NCBI GenBank assembly: GCA_024401275.1
Contig: JAKSLJ010000001.1
Span: forward strand, 1 to 64,000
Reading direction: 5' to 3'
Length of the DNA stretch: 64,000 bases
Source: Bacteroidaceae bacterium
Lineage (GTDB): Bacteria > Bacteroidota > Bacteroidia > Bacteroidales > Bacteroidaceae
This document shows, in pieces, positions 50,243 to 58,986 of this stretch. Position 1 is the first letter of the stretch; each line of letters opens with the position of its first letter. The notes beneath the pieces were generated by a model, which was not told the origin of the DNA, searched no databases, and was given only the letters and a program-made list of their open reading frames with translations. The translations under genes and the position numbers were made by a program.

Positions 50243-50649
50243 ATCAGAATTGGATAGATAAAGCAAGAAATGCGGAACAGGGCTACGAGATTCCTGTTTC
50301 AGATGAACTGTGGACTCGAATCCAAGAGATTCGGGTGCAAGAAAGGAGGAAGCAACTACGCATTGTTTGGCTAAAGCGTTCTGCCATAGCCGTCGCAGCA
50401 TGTCTGGCAGCCATCGTTTGCCTGAATATGCCATGGGAAAACAATGATGGAGCGGTCATCAGCGAGCTTGAATTGAAATCACAGTCGAACAAATGCGTCA
50501 TGTATGATGATGGCAAGATAATCAACGACAATAGGCTCGTGCTTGTGCAAATGCAGGAGGAACTGGACGCTTTCGACGCAGTTTCGGATGTTGTGGATGA
50601 GACAATGGAAGACCAGTTGTCAGAAATGTCTGTAATAGTGGAGGATTGA
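50239..50649 (+). CDS. possible anti-sigma or membrane partner of the sigma factor
   Basis: The frame encodes 136 residues. A cytoplasmic helical part (about 1-45, WIDKARNAEQGYEIPVSDEL) is followed by one membrane helix (SAIAVAACLAAIVCLNMPW, about 50-68) and an acidic outer part. This is the layout of anti-sigma factors, and the gene overlaps the sigma-factor gene by 4 bases. The N-terminal part has no clear anti-sigma (ZAS) motif, so this is by context. Confidence 0.7.
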   Translation: MNQNWIDKARNAEQGYEIPVSDELWTRIQEIRVQERRKQLRIVWLKRSAIAVAACLAAIVCLNMPWENNDGAVISELELKSQSNKCVMYDDGKIINDNRLVLVQMQEELDAFDAVSDVVDETMEDQLSEMSVIVED

Positions 50650-50651
50650 TC

Positions 50652-51086
50652 ATGAGAAAAATATTGACTACACTTCTGTTTACGCTAATGCCACTGCTTC
50701 TGTCTGCACAGGAGAATCTGGCAATAAACAGCCTTTTCCACGGACGATTGGGCAAGAACAATGTTTCCGAGACTATCATCAAGGGCGAAAAGGTTGAGGA
50801 ATATGGACTGGACCTTTACCACAGTCTATCTACAAGGCAGCCTACTCTTGCCGCGAAGATGAGTCGTGCCGTTCTGGAGGATGCCGAGAAAGCCACTTCC
50901 AAGGAGGTGAAGTATGATGGCGACAAGCTATACTACGCCTTCATCTCCATCCGTGACTCTCGCTACAATTCATATCGCCATATCCTTTACCTCAACAATC
51001 TGCTGAAGGGCGGCAAGGATATTATCCTGATATTCATGGAAGGCGATGCCAATGTTCAACAAGTGAAGAAAATGCTGAAGAAATGA
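50652..51086 (+). CDS. secreted DUF6108-like protein
   Basis: I start at the ATG at 50652 (a TTG at 50646 would overlap the previous gene by 4 bases). It encodes 144 residues with a signal peptide (MRKILTTLLFTLMPLLLSA). The body (NLAINSLFHGRLGKN, VEEYGLDLYHSLS, ILYLNNLLKGGKDIILIFME) is like small Bacteroidetes exported proteins of the DUF6108 type that follow ECF sigma genes. Function unknown. Confidence 0.75.
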   Translation: MRKILTTLLFTLMPLLLSAQENLAINSLFHGRLGKNNVSETIIKGEKVEEYGLDLYHSLSTRQPTLAAKMSRAVLEDAEKATSKEVKYDGDKLYYAFISIRDSRYNSYRHILYLNNLLKGGKDIILIFMEGDANVQQVKKMLKK

Positions 51087-52333
51087 GAACGACGCTCACA
51101 CTACTATTATTCCTGATGATGTCGCTCACTGCAGGCGCACAGAAGAATGACACGATAGATGTTGACTTGGACTTTATCAGCCACGACGACAAGAAACTGT
51201 TTCGCATGGACAACTATTTCTCTCGCAAGACCAAGCGGAACAGACTGGTAGGTCCGAGAAGTCACAGAATAATCTCCCTTGATCCTCTCACGAACCAGTA
51301 CCAGGAAATCAATGTCAAGGACATCTATCCTGCGCCACAATTCGATATGCAGCAGGGTATTAGGGCTCTTGACAACAACAGCATAGAGCATTATCTTACG
51401 CCAGACAGCGTATATGGATTCTTTACAAGAGGCTACTATTACTTCCGTCGAACGATAAAATTCAACGGTGAGAATAAAACGGTGTTCTTGCAGCGCGAGG
51501 ATTTGTACAAAGAATGTGACGTGCGTGTGTTCAGTTATGAAGACGAGAACGGCAAGACACATCATTTTGCGCAGGTGGCTGATGGAGAAATGCTCCAAAT
51601 GATAGACGATGACGGAAACGAAAACATCGATGCTATCAAGCAGAGCTTTCTCCAAAACGAGTATGCGAAAGACAAGGGCACGCGAAGGATGATCTCCAAT
51701 ATGAAGCCAACGGCAGAAGGCATTCGCAAGGTATATAAGGCTCTGACTCAAGGAGGCTACTCTCACTACCCTCATTTCAGATGGGGAGTAGCAGCGAGTA
51801 CTGGTATTGGACAGGTTAGTTCGGATAGCTATGAATTTGATAGCAAGCTCCTTGCAGCAGGAGGATTCTTCGCCGACATCCCGATAGCAGGAGGCGTTTC
51901 GCTTCATCCTGAATTGTTGTTTGGTAAATTATCGGTGAAGGGAACAATGAAAAACGCTGGCACACTTCCCAACTCCGTAGCATATAACAGGACGGAGATA
52001 AGTGTTCCACTGATGCTTCGCTACACCCATTTCGCTACTCGAGGCAATCTTATTCCTTTCGTTCAGTTGGGCGTTGGCGCAAGCTATGCCTTGAAACAAA
52101 ACTGTGACTACAGGCAAGTAGTGTCCACGGCATACGACAAGTTCGGTTCGATATACTCGGTTAAGGAAGTCAGCGACCAGATTTCCGATTTGCATACGAG
52201 TGTTATTGGTGGCGTTGGTGCAGAATGGGTTGTGAGCAACAAGCATTCGCTGTTCCTTGAACTCCGTTATGCAAAGGGCATAAGCGAGCTTAGCCATAAT
52301 GATTTCCTGTTTGTTGTTGGATTGAATTTGTAG
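51083..52333 (+). CDS. outer-membrane beta-barrel-like protein in the sigma operon
   Basis: This gene encodes 416 residues with a signal peptide (MRTTLTLLLFLMMSLTAGA). The first half has an exported domain of unknown type (with a KTHHFAQVADGEM segment). The second half (about 230-416) has repeated amphipathic strands: GVAASTGIGQVSSDSYEF, FFADIPIAGGVSLHPELLFG, LIPFVQLGVGASYALKQN, LFLELRYAKGIS and LFVVGLNL at the end, as in outer-membrane barrels. The start overlaps the previous stop (ATGA). Presumably an outer-membrane output of the sigma factor. Confidence 0.8.
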   Translation: MRTTLTLLLFLMMSLTAGAQKNDTIDVDLDFISHDDKKLFRMDNYFSRKTKRNRLVGPRSHRIISLDPLTNQYQEINVKDIYPAPQFDMQQGIRALDNNSIEHYLTPDSVYGFFTRGYYYFRRTIKFNGENKTVFLQREDLYKECDVRVFSYEDENGKTHHFAQVADGEMLQMIDDDGNENIDAIKQSFLQNEYAKDKGTRRMISNMKPTAEGIRKVYKALTQGGYSHYPHFRWGVAASTGIGQVSSDSYEFDSKLLAAGGFFADIPIAGGVSLHPELLFGKLSVKGTMKNAGTLPNSVAYNRTEISVPLMLRYTHFATRGNLIPFVQLGVGASYALKQNCDYRQVVSTAYDKFGSIYSVKEVSDQISDLHTSVIGGVGAEWVVSNKHSLFLELRYAKGISELSHNDFLFVVGLNL

Positions 52334-52349
52334 GAAACAATTATTGAAT

Positions 52350-53273
52350 ATGAAGAATATAATAATATCAATGATAGCGTCCCTGATGCTTTTTGTGTCG
52401 TGCGCGGATGTAGAGCCTGACAAATACGCTTTTGAGGATATTGATGTGGAGATTATGCAGGCTTGGGACGGCAAGTACCCTAAGTTTGAGGTGACCGTAA
52501 ACAATCCCATGAACCATAAGATAGACAAGGTTGTGATTCGTTTGCTGTATCACGACCAGATGTCTAGATTTGAATCTGAGAACGAGGTCAAGGATATAGA
52601 ACTGCCGTACACTGGTGGTAAATGTGTCTATACTGCGAAAGACGAGTTTCCTCATGCTTTCACAGGTGATACCTACAAGGCGTACGCATACGCCGTTGTG
52701 GGAAATTGCATAGCACGAAGTGGTGAGGTAAAGATGGTCATCACTGGAACATACGCCCCCAAAGTTACATCGGCGACATTCGTGTTTGATGATATCAGCA
52801 AGTCAAACAAAGGCAAAGTACATATTTACGGCAAGAACTTCTCCCAGCGTCATCTGTTTGGCAGTAGCAAAGGCCATGTACAAGTGCCTTATCCTTTCGG
52901 GGCTGCCGTCTATTCCGATAGCATTGTCATAGGCAACTGCTCCGCATCGGCATACGGTGAGTCGGAAATCACATTGAGACAATATGATGAGAGTACTCCT
53001 GTAAAGGTAACTGTTCCTGGACTTCGTATAGAGAGCCTTGACAAGACGACAGTGAAAGTGCGAGAGGGTGAGATGTTGACCGTAACTGTGTCAGGAATGA
53101 GAGCGGATTGCACTTATTCTGTGCTTGGCGCAGACATCGTTTCGATAGAAGACGGCATAATCAAGTGCGTTCCGAAAGTTGCGAGCAGAGGACCGCTTAC
53201 CATCATTGAGAATCATGGCACTTTTAACATGTGGTGCTTCTCTAAGGAGGACGTGCTGTTCGCAGGCTTTTAA
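52350..53273 (+). CDS. lipoprotein with IPT/TIG-like domain
   Basis: I start at the ATG at 52350; the TTG at 52344 gives only two more residues. It encodes 307 residues with a lipoprotein signal (ASLMLFVSCAD, Cys near 18). Beta-rich: an N-terminal region (about 25-130) and an IPT/TIG-like domain (PKVTSATFVFDDI, then GKVHIYGKNFSQRHLFG, about 135-230), followed by a Big-like end with VREGEMLTVTVSGMR. Last gene of the sigma-factor operon. Confidence 0.75.
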   Translation: MKNIIISMIASLMLFVSCADVEPDKYAFEDIDVEIMQAWDGKYPKFEVTVNNPMNHKIDKVVIRLLYHDQMSRFESENEVKDIELPYTGGKCVYTAKDEFPHAFTGDTYKAYAYAVVGNCIARSGEVKMVITGTYAPKVTSATFVFDDISKSNKGKVHIYGKNFSQRHLFGSSKGHVQVPYPFGAAVYSDSIVIGNCSASAYGESEITLRQYDESTPVKVTVPGLRIESLDKTTVKVREGEMLTVTVSGMRADCTYSVLGADIVSIEDGIIKCVPKVASRGPLTIIENHGTFNMWCFSKEDVLFAGF

Positions 53274-53308
53274 ATAAATCCTAAAAAGTTATTTTTTCGA
53301 GCATTTTC

Positions 53309-53339
53309 TTGTGTGAAAGAATAAAAAATCGTACTTTTG
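53309..53339 (+). promoter_or_regulatory. promoter of the DUF3857 gene
   Basis: TTG (53309-53311), a 20-base spacer and TACTTTTG (53332-53339). Between it and the ATG at 53424 are short tandem-like units (AACCTTAACGATA, AACCTTAACCATA, then CGACAAACCATAAACT), which may be repeats of no function. Confidence 0.75.
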
Positions 53340-53423
53340 CAGCAGAAATTATAACCTTAACGATAACCTTAACCATAACTATAAACGACAAACCATAAAC
53401 TAAAAACCAAAAACAAAAATACG

Positions 53424-54368
53424 ATGTATAAGCTTTTATCATTTATTGCAGCTCTGCTGATAGCTGTTTCGGCAGGCGCTCAGAACGCTAAGTTCGGCAA
53501 GCCTTCACAGGAAGAATGGGATCTCCAGAGCGTGAGCTTTGCTCCTGATGCAGAGGCAGTTGTGCTCTACAAGTCAGTGGATGTAACCTACAAACTCTCG
53601 GGCGGCTTCGGTGCGTACGGCAGCAATGGCGACGGCAGTCTTGACGACAGCGGTTCTGCTTCTACAGGTATCAACAAGCAAATTGACCCAGAGACGACCT
53701 CAATGCTCTATAATGTCAAGGTGCGCACAAAGATTCTGAAGGACTCTGGTGCGGGCTACGCTTCAATGGACATCATCATTTTTGATGCCCAGGACGACCA
53801 AAGCGTGTTGGAAGAGTTCTATGAGATGAGTGTCGTTGTGTATAGCATGGTTAATGGTAAGGTGAAGAAAAAGAAAGTCGCCGCTACCAATATCAAGAAT
53901 GAACGCGTTGACAAGTTCTATTCAATCCGTCATATCCGTGTGCCGGAAGCAAAGGCTGGCGACATCATTGAGTATCAGTACCAGCTTTTCAGTAATCGCA
54001 TAACATTCATCTATGACACACAGCTCCAGGAGAGCATCCCTGTGCTCTATGCAGAGTGCAAGATGAATATTCCTTACTTCCTCCAGTTCAATGTAAACAA
54101 GCCAGAGATAAAGAATATCGGTAGTACTGTAGCTCTCGGCCATCTTCAGATAGGCGAGTTGCAGAATGGCTTCGAGATGCCTAAGCAGTGTGTGACAAAT
54201 GTCTATACAATCATCGCTCGTGACATGCCTGCATACGACGGTGTGATAGACCTTGAGAACCTCAAGTCTGGCAAGGTATATTGCGTGCGTACGGAACTTA
54301 AGGAAAAACGCTACGATGTAAAGCCTGATGCCTCAGGTCCGGTAAGACATCTGATAATCGGAAAGTAA
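53424..54368 (+). CDS. secreted DUF3857 domain protein, without transglutaminase domain
   Basis: This gene encodes 314 residues with a signal peptide (MYKLLSFIAALLIAVSAGA, cleavage before Q). The DUF3857 pattern is present: PDAEAVVLYKSVDVTYKL, RIRILKDSG-type strand (here KVRTKILKDSGAGYASMDII), RHIRVPEAKAGDIIEYQYQL. Many DUF3857 proteins go on to a transglutaminase-like domain and reach over 600 residues; this one ends after the first domain. Likely periplasmic. Confidence 0.82.
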   Translation: MYKLLSFIAALLIAVSAGAQNAKFGKPSQEEWDLQSVSFAPDAEAVVLYKSVDVTYKLSGGFGAYGSNGDGSLDDSGSASTGINKQIDPETTSMLYNVKVRTKILKDSGAGYASMDIIIFDAQDDQSVLEEFYEMSVVVYSMVNGKVKKKKVAATNIKNERVDKFYSIRHIRVPEAKAGDIIEYQYQLFSNRITFIYDTQLQESIPVLYAECKMNIPYFLQFNVNKPEIKNIGSTVALGHLQIGELQNGFEMPKQCVTNVYTIIARDMPAYDGVIDLENLKSGKVYCVRTELKEKRYDVKPDASGPVRHLIIGK

Positions 54369-54391
54369 AAAAAGACGTCGTCCAAAAAAGT

Positions 54392-54488
54392 GGGGATATA
54401 TGGTGTTGTCCCCAAAATGTAGGGCGAGGATTTCCGAGCCGTGATTCAGGTTTAATTCCCGCAATCGGCTCGGAAATCCTCGCCCTAC
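54392..54488. terminator. bidirectional terminator region with a perfect 23-bp inverted repeat
   Basis: 54419-54441 is the exact reverse complement of 54466-54488 (arms begin GTAGGGCGAGGATTTCC), with a 24-base loop. A smaller hairpin (GGGGA at 54392 with TCCCC at 54409) stands before it. The pair lies between convergent genes. Confidence 0.75.
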
Positions 54489-54504
54489 AAGCAAAAGTTC
54501 CAAT

Positions 54505-55050
54505 CTAGATTTTCGTCATGTGGTAGCCCATTCGCTTCAGTTGTACGGCGGCGCCAGCGAGGTAGAGCTGGTGCAGGGTTCGAACATAGGCGTGGAAAGC
54601 CATTGGTGTGCCTGGCTCAAAGCCTTCGTGGAGTAGGGCGTGGTGGGCAGAAAGTGCCATGTCGCCACAGAGCTTGGTAAGGGCTTTGGCTTCGTCGGCA
54701 TTGAGCTTCAGGATGTCCTCGCAGATGTGCTCGTCCATGCAGTCGTAGCCGCGCACTTCGCGTAGGAAGAAGTAAAGGTCTTTCTCCTTTGAGTATTTCT
54801 CCCAGTCGTCATCCCACAGTTGTGCCACAGCCATGCCGATGAACATCATCCAGCCGAGAGAGACGGTAGGGTAGGCGCCGAACTCACGCATGCCATCGGG
54901 CAGATAAGACTGGCAAATCTGCTCCCATTTGTCTTCAATGTCCGGTGCATCGGGCTTCATCTTATCTACCTCGTTCTGGGCGAGGAGGTAGCCGTGGAGA
55001 TTCTTGTAGAGAGTTATTTCGAAGTTGTCTAAGTATTCCTTATCTTGCAT
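54505..55050 (-). CDS. conserved hypothetical protein
   Basis: I start at 55050 (MQDKEYLDNFEITLYKN), giving 181 residues. The ATG at 55074 lies inside the terminator hairpin of the upstream gene, so I reject it. The protein is helical and cytoplasmic, with Trp-rich stretches (TVSLGWMMFIGMAVAQLWDD, then EVRGYDCMDEHICEDIL). It has no signal peptide. The pattern is that of a conserved Bacteroidetes family, but I cannot name it. Confidence 0.75.
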   Translation of the reverse strand: MQDKEYLDNFEITLYKNLHGYLLAQNEVDKMKPDAPDIEDKWEQICQSYLPDGMREFGAYPTVSLGWMMFIGMAVAQLWDDDWEKYSKEKDLYFFLREVRGYDCMDEHICEDILKLNADEAKALTKLCGDMALSAHHALLHEGFEPGTPMAFHAYVRTLHQLYLAGAAVQLKRMGYHMTKI

Positions 55051-55058
55051 AATGGTGT

Positions 55059-55086
55059 AAAAAGGCCCTGCCATTAATGGCAGGGC
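55059..55086 (-). terminator. intrinsic terminator of the GH43 gene
   Basis: On the minus strand a perfect 10-bp stem (GCCCTGCCAT with ATGGCAGGGC, 55065-55086) is followed by five T residues. It stands 8 bases after the GH43 stop and ends 9 bases before the start of the next gene. Confidence 0.85.
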
Positions 55087-55093
55087 ACTGTGG

Positions 55094-56563
55094 CTATTGA
55101 TTATTCTTGAAGTTCCATTTAGAGTTGTCGCTCTTCATGTCCCATGGGGCGAGAGAAGGTGTGCTGTCGCCGGCAGAGTAGAGGCAGAGAGTAGTGTTGA
55201 TCTCGCCACCACACTTTGTGCGGCGTGGCATGATGCGGTAAGTGCCGTCAGTACACTGCTCTATGCGCCAGAGCTGTACACACTCGCCTGAGTATGGAGC
55301 AGCCTTGACATCTGTGCCGTCGGCAGTGAGAGCGAGTTCTGTACCTTCAATCATTATCTTATAGTAGAGAGAGCCGAGATAACCGCCCTTGTCTGCAACA
55401 GCAGTGATAGTCCATTTCTGATGAGGACGCATCATGTAGTCGCCGATGCGGACATAGAAGCTGCCATCTTCTTCAGCAGCGTTCTTCCATGTATCCTTCA
55501 CGTCAGCGAGAGTCTGCTCAGGGAGACGCTTCTTAGTGGCAGTAGTGTCCATCTGGAACCAACGGCCGCGCTGCTGCTGAAGGCGAACGAAGTCAACGGC
55601 AAGTTCAAGTGCATAGCCGCGACGTTCAGAGATGAGAGAGTAGTTGCCTTCCTTGAAGAGCTGACCAGCTACAGGCCAGTCGTTCTTCCAAAGGAGTGGA
55701 CGGATGGCGAGTGTGCTGTAGCCGCCACGATCCATGTCAGCCTCCCAGTGGAAGGATGTCTTCTCAACGCCGTCAGCCTCAATGAATCGGCCGAAGTGGC
55801 CTGCACCAACCTGTCTGCCTTCAGCGAATGTAACCATCTTACCACCACCATGGAGCATATCGCGTCCCATGTTGTCAAGGTAAGGTCCTGTTACGTTGCG
55901 TGAGCGACCAACGACGATGTTGTAAGTAGAGTTTACGCCGTCGCAGCAAGTGCCGTGAGTACCAAGCAGATAATACCAACCGTTACGGTAGATGAGGTCG
56001 GTAGCCTCGCAGTCGATGGCGATGTTCTTTTCCACGTTTCCTTCCTTGCGCTTACCAGTGGCAGGGTCAAGCTCTACGATGCGGATGAAGCCGAAGTATG
56101 TGCCGTAGCTGCACCAGAGTCTGCCTGTTGTTGGGTCAAGGAGAAGACCGGCGTCAATAGCGTCGCAGTCTTCATCGTCAGCAGATTCTGCTACTACGAC
56201 AGGTTCTGTATATTTGAAGTCAGGAGAGTTAGGGTCGAGAGTCTTGTTCCACATGGTAACGACAGTGCCACGGTGAGTGCCGCCAAGACCACCGCCGGTA
56301 GTGCTGTAGGCTACGAGGTAGCGGTCGCCAATCTTCAGTACGTCAGGAGCTGCGCCGCGACCAGGACGAACGGCACCGCGATTCCATTTCCAGCCGTCAG
56401 CAGACCAGATACCGCCTTCGCCGGTTCCGAATGTGTAGTACTTGCCGTCGCAAACAGCTATTGTAGAAGGGTCATGGATGAATGGTTCGCCATCGAGGTG
56501 AACACTTTGTGCAGAGGCGCAGAGACTTGCGCCGAGGAGTATTGTTGATAGAAGGGTTTTCAT
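55094..56563 (-). CDS. GH43-type glycoside hydrolase with C-terminal lectin-like domain
   Basis: I start at 56563 (MKTLLSTILLGASLCASA, cleavage before Q), giving 489 residues; an ATG at 56596 lies in a hairpin. The five-bladed propeller (about 25-340) has the GH43 catalytic layout: HDPSTIAVCDGKYY (base Asp), DCDAIDAGLLLD (modulating Asp) and IDCEATDLIYRNGWYYLL (acid Glu). GGGLGGTHRG and GAGHFG motifs fit arabinan endo-1,5-alpha-L-arabinanase-like members. Residues about 380-489 resemble a ricin-type carbohydrate-binding domain (QLWRIEQCTDGTYRI). It should cut arabinose- or xylose-containing plant glycans outside the inner membrane. Confidence 0.9.
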   Translation of the reverse strand: MKTLLSTILLGASLCASAQSVHLDGEPFIHDPSTIAVCDGKYYTFGTGEGGIWSADGWKWNRGAVRPGRGAAPDVLKIGDRYLVAYSTTGGGLGGTHRGTVVTMWNKTLDPNSPDFKYTEPVVVAESADDEDCDAIDAGLLLDPTTGRLWCSYGTYFGFIRIVELDPATGKRKEGNVEKNIAIDCEATDLIYRNGWYYLLGTHGTCCDGVNSTYNIVVGRSRNVTGPYLDNMGRDMLHGGGKMVTFAEGRQVGAGHFGRFIEADGVEKTSFHWEADMDRGGYSTLAIRPLLWKNDWPVAGQLFKEGNYSLISERRGYALELAVDFVRLQQQRGRWFQMDTTATKKRLPEQTLADVKDTWKNAAEEDGSFYVRIGDYMMRPHQKWTITAVADKGGYLGSLYYKIMIEGTELALTADGTDVKAAPYSGECVQLWRIEQCTDGTYRIMPRRTKCGGEINTTLCLYSAGDSTPSLAPWDMKSDNSKWNFKNNQ

Positions 56564-56573
56564 ATTTTGGAGA

Positions 56574-56593
56574 CCCAACGGAAAACCGTTGGG
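56574..56593. other. 8-bp hairpin between the two genes of the GH43 operon
   Basis: CCCAACGG (56574-56581) pairs with CCGTTGGG (56586-56593) around AAAA. It lies 10 bases before the GH43 start and may slow or protect the message between the two genes. Confidence 0.6.
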
Positions 56594-56610
56594 CACAGTG
56601 GCTTTTGAGG

Positions 56611-57318
56611 TTATTTTATTGTGAGATAAGTTACAGGTTTATTGTTCTTGTCGAGGAAACGGAGGCAGAAGTTGCTCATACCAGGACCGTTGATGACATA
56701 GCCGTTAATGCGGTTGTCGCCTTTCTTGAGATGAACGAGTGCTGATGCGTCGTCAACAACCATTCGGCGGTCGCCAGAGAGAATGAGTGCTTCCTCGCCG
56801 TTGATCCACCACATAGAGGCAGAATTAGAACCGACTGACAAGCGAACATCCATCTCTTCAGGAGCGATGACATGTGTTACGGCAGCAAGGATAATGCCGT
56901 ATCTCTGAAGTGAACGCTGTGTGGCAAAACGATAGAGCTGCACATTGTAACCAGTACTCTCAAGAACATGCCACTTGAGTTTAAGTGAGTCGTTGACTAC
57001 AGTCTTCTGACCGTCTTTTGGAGTTTCTGGCAGAACCAATGGCTTCTTTTTTGACGAAGTGAGCTTAGAGCAGAAAGTCTCGCGGAGGTAAGAATCTGTG
57101 AACACTGTGTTGGAACGGTTTGGCCATAAGATTGGCTCCAACAGAGACCAACGGCGGATAAAACCGTTTTCGTCAGGAGTAGAACTTGAGTTTTTTTCAA
57201 CTTTGTTGAAATAAACATTGTTTTCGCCAGCAGATGATGCTGACCAACTGCTGTTCTGTGCGTGTGCGCCGAGAGCAGATGCAAACGCAAAAAGGGATAG
57301 TATAAAGAGTTTTTTCAT
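56611..57318 (-). CDS. secreted protein paired with the GH43 enzyme
   Basis: I start at 57318 (MKKLFILSLFAFASALGAHA, cleavage before Q), giving 235 residues; the upstream ATG at 57411 would cover the promoter. The mature part is strand-rich (VMEMD-like VIAPEEMDVRLSVGSNSASM, then WWINGEEALILSGDRRMVVD and NRINGYVINGPGMSNFCLRF), like the beta-sandwich of a carbohydrate-binding or glycoside-hydrolase accessory domain. It precedes the GH43 gene by 47 bp in one transcript, so both probably act on the same glycan. Confidence 0.75.
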   Translation of the reverse strand: MKKLFILSLFAFASALGAHAQNSSWSASSAGENNVYFNKVEKNSSSTPDENGFIRRWSLLEPILWPNRSNTVFTDSYLRETFCSKLTSSKKKPLVLPETPKDGQKTVVNDSLKLKWHVLESTGYNVQLYRFATQRSLQRYGIILAAVTHVIAPEEMDVRLSVGSNSASMWWINGEEALILSGDRRMVVDDASALVHLKKGDNRINGYVINGPGMSNFCLRFLDKNNKPVTYLTIK

Positions 57319-57344
57319 ATCGTGGTTAAGATTGTTAGTTTGTG

Positions 57345-57352
57345 CAAAGGTA
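57345..57352 (-). promoter_or_regulatory. -7 promoter box of the GH43 operon
   Basis: On the minus strand TACCTTTG stands 26 bases before the ATG at 57318. No clear -33 box is visible. Confidence 0.55.
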
Positions 57353-57445
57353 AAAAATAAATCCTTAAAGTAATATTCCTTATAATTAATAATGTGTGGG
57401 ATGTATCGCAAATGTATCTATTTGTATCATTGCCAAACGAAAATA

Positions 57446-57469
57446 ACGATGCCACGAGTGGGACATCGT
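57446..57469 (-). terminator. intrinsic terminator of der
   Basis: On the minus strand ACGATG, a small bulge, CCAC, a 2-base loop, GTGG and CATCGT pair and are followed by TTATTTT. It begins 27 bases after the der stop codon. Confidence 0.75.
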
Positions 57470-57496
57470 CATTTTCTGTTATGCGGTAAGTGGTAC

Positions 57497-58810
57497 TTAC
57501 TTCTGTCGGATAAAGACATTGATAGGAGAGCCGGTGAGAGTCCAGTTCTCGCGAATCTTGTTCTCAAGGAAGCGCTTGTACTGCTCCTTGACATACTGCG
57601 GAAGGTTTGCATAGAACACGAAAGACGGAATCTGTGTGTCCGGAAGCTGTGCACAGTACTTGATCTTGATGAACTTACCCTTGATGGATGGCGGTGGTGT
57701 TGCCTCTATGATAGGCAGCATTACCTCGTTGAGCTTAGTGGTACCAATGCGCGCCTTGCGGTTGAGATAGACTTCCTTGGCTGTCTCGAGCACCTTGAAG
57801 ATGCGCTGCTTGGTGAGTGCAGAGGCGAAGATAATCGGAAAATCCTTGAACGGAGCCATGCGCTCGCGGATGGCGTTGGTGAAGGTATCGATGACTATCT
57901 GCGACTTCTCCTCTACGAGATCCCACTTGTTTACCACCACGACAAGGCTCTTGTTGTTCTTCTGGATAAGCTGGAAGATGTTCATGTCTTGTGCCTCAAT
58001 ACCGCGAGTGGCGTCGAGCATGAGGATGCAGACATCGCTGTTCTCAATGGCACGGATGGAGCGCATGACGCTGTAGAACTCCAGATTCTCGGAAACCTTG
58101 TTCTTACGACGGATGCCGGCTGTATCTACGAGGTAGAAGTCGAAGCCGAACTTGTCGTAGCGAGTATAAATGCTGTCGCGAGTGGTGCCGGCAATGTCGG
58201 TAACGATGTTGCGGTCCTCGCCGATGAAGGCGTTGATGAGCGAACTCTTGCCTGCATTTGGGCGACCGACAACAGCGAAGCGAGGAATACCTTCCTCTGC
58301 TACTTCCTGCTCCTCGTTAGGGAGAGTCTCAAGGATGAGGTCGAGAAGATCGCCTGTGCCAGAGCCTGTGGCGGCTGAGATGCACTGTGGATCGCCAAGA
58401 CCGAGCTTGTAGAACTCCGCGCCAAGATAGATGCCCTCATTGTTGTCAATCTTGTTGACACAGAGGATGATAGGGAGTTTTGTACGACGAAGAATAAGTG
58501 CTACATCCTCGTCCCAGTCTGTTACGCCATTGAGTCCGTCGCAGACGAAGAGGATAAGCTGAGCTTCCTCTGTTGCGACAATAACCTGCTTGCGAATCTC
58601 TTCTTCGAAGATATCGTCAGAGTTTACTACCCATCCGCCGGTGTCCACAACAGAAAATTCACGGCCGCACCATTCACATTTTCCATATTGGCGGTCGCGT
58701 GTGGTGCCGGCTTCATCACTGACAATGGCACTACGGGTTTTTGTTAATCGATTGAAAAGTGTGGACTTACCCACATTAGGGCGTCCTACAATAGCTACTA
58801 AGTTGGACAT
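57497..58810 (-). CDS. der: ribosome biogenesis GTPase Der (EngA)
   Basis: I start at 58810 ([16 protein letters not shown]), the normal start; the 38 upstream codons come from repeat DNA. This 437-residue GTPase has two G domains in a row: [17 protein letters not shown] (first) and [18 protein letters not shown] (second), followed by a KH-like C-terminal domain (about 350-437). It helps assemble the 50S ribosomal subunit and is normally essential. Length is usual. Confidence 0.97.
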   Translation of the reverse strand: MSNLVAIVGRPNVGKSTLFNRLTKTRSAIVSDEAGTTRDRQYGKCEWCGREFSVVDTGGWVVNSDDIFEEEIRKQVIVATEEAQLILFVCDGLNGVTDWDEDVALILRRTKLPIILCVNKIDNNEGIYLGAEFYKLGLGDPQCISAATGSGTGDLLDLILETLPNEEQEVAEEGIPRFAVVGRPNAGKSSLINAFIGEDRNIVTDIAGTTRDSIYTRYDKFGFDFYLVDTAGIRRKNKVSENLEFYSVMRSIRAIENSDVCILMLDATRGIEAQDMNIFQLIQKNNKSLVVVVNKWDLVEEKSQIVIDTFTNAIRERMAPFKDFPIIFASALTKQRIFKVLETAKEVYLNRKARIGTTKLNEVMLPIIEATPPPSIKGKFIKIKYCAQLPDTQIPSFVFYANLPQYVKEQYKRFLENKIRENWTLTGSPINVFIRQK

Positions 58811-58812
58811 GA

Positions 58813-58986
58813 TTAAAAGCCTCTCCCCCCAATCCCCTCCCCCGATTATGGGGAGGGGGAGAGATATGATTTGTGGGGAGAAAATAATTTCAATAATGTT
58901 TATAAATAAAATGTTAAGCCTCACCTTTATAGAGTAATTGCTCCCCCTCCCCCATAATCGGGGAGGGGGTAAGGGGGGAGAGGCTC
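58813..58986. repeat. GC-rich inverted-repeat element between der and the DUF2723 gene
   Basis: About 48 bases at the left (AGCCTCTCCCCCCAAT, then CCGATTATGGGG) recur inverted at the right (58940-58986, CCATAATCGG, then GGGGGGAGAGGCT). About 75 bases of AT-rich DNA lie between. The right end touches the stop codon of the DUF2723 gene. No gene is inside. Related C/G-rich palindromes occur at 24931, 29245 and 29586. Confidence 0.7.

Noticed and set aside
55051-55074. Upstream ATG for the hypothetical gene at 54505
   Set aside because: It lies inside the terminator hairpin of the GH43 gene; the ATG at 55050 is a better start.
58590-58937. Plus-strand open frame across the der start
   Set aside because: It is the antisense of conserved GTPase codons plus repeat DNA.
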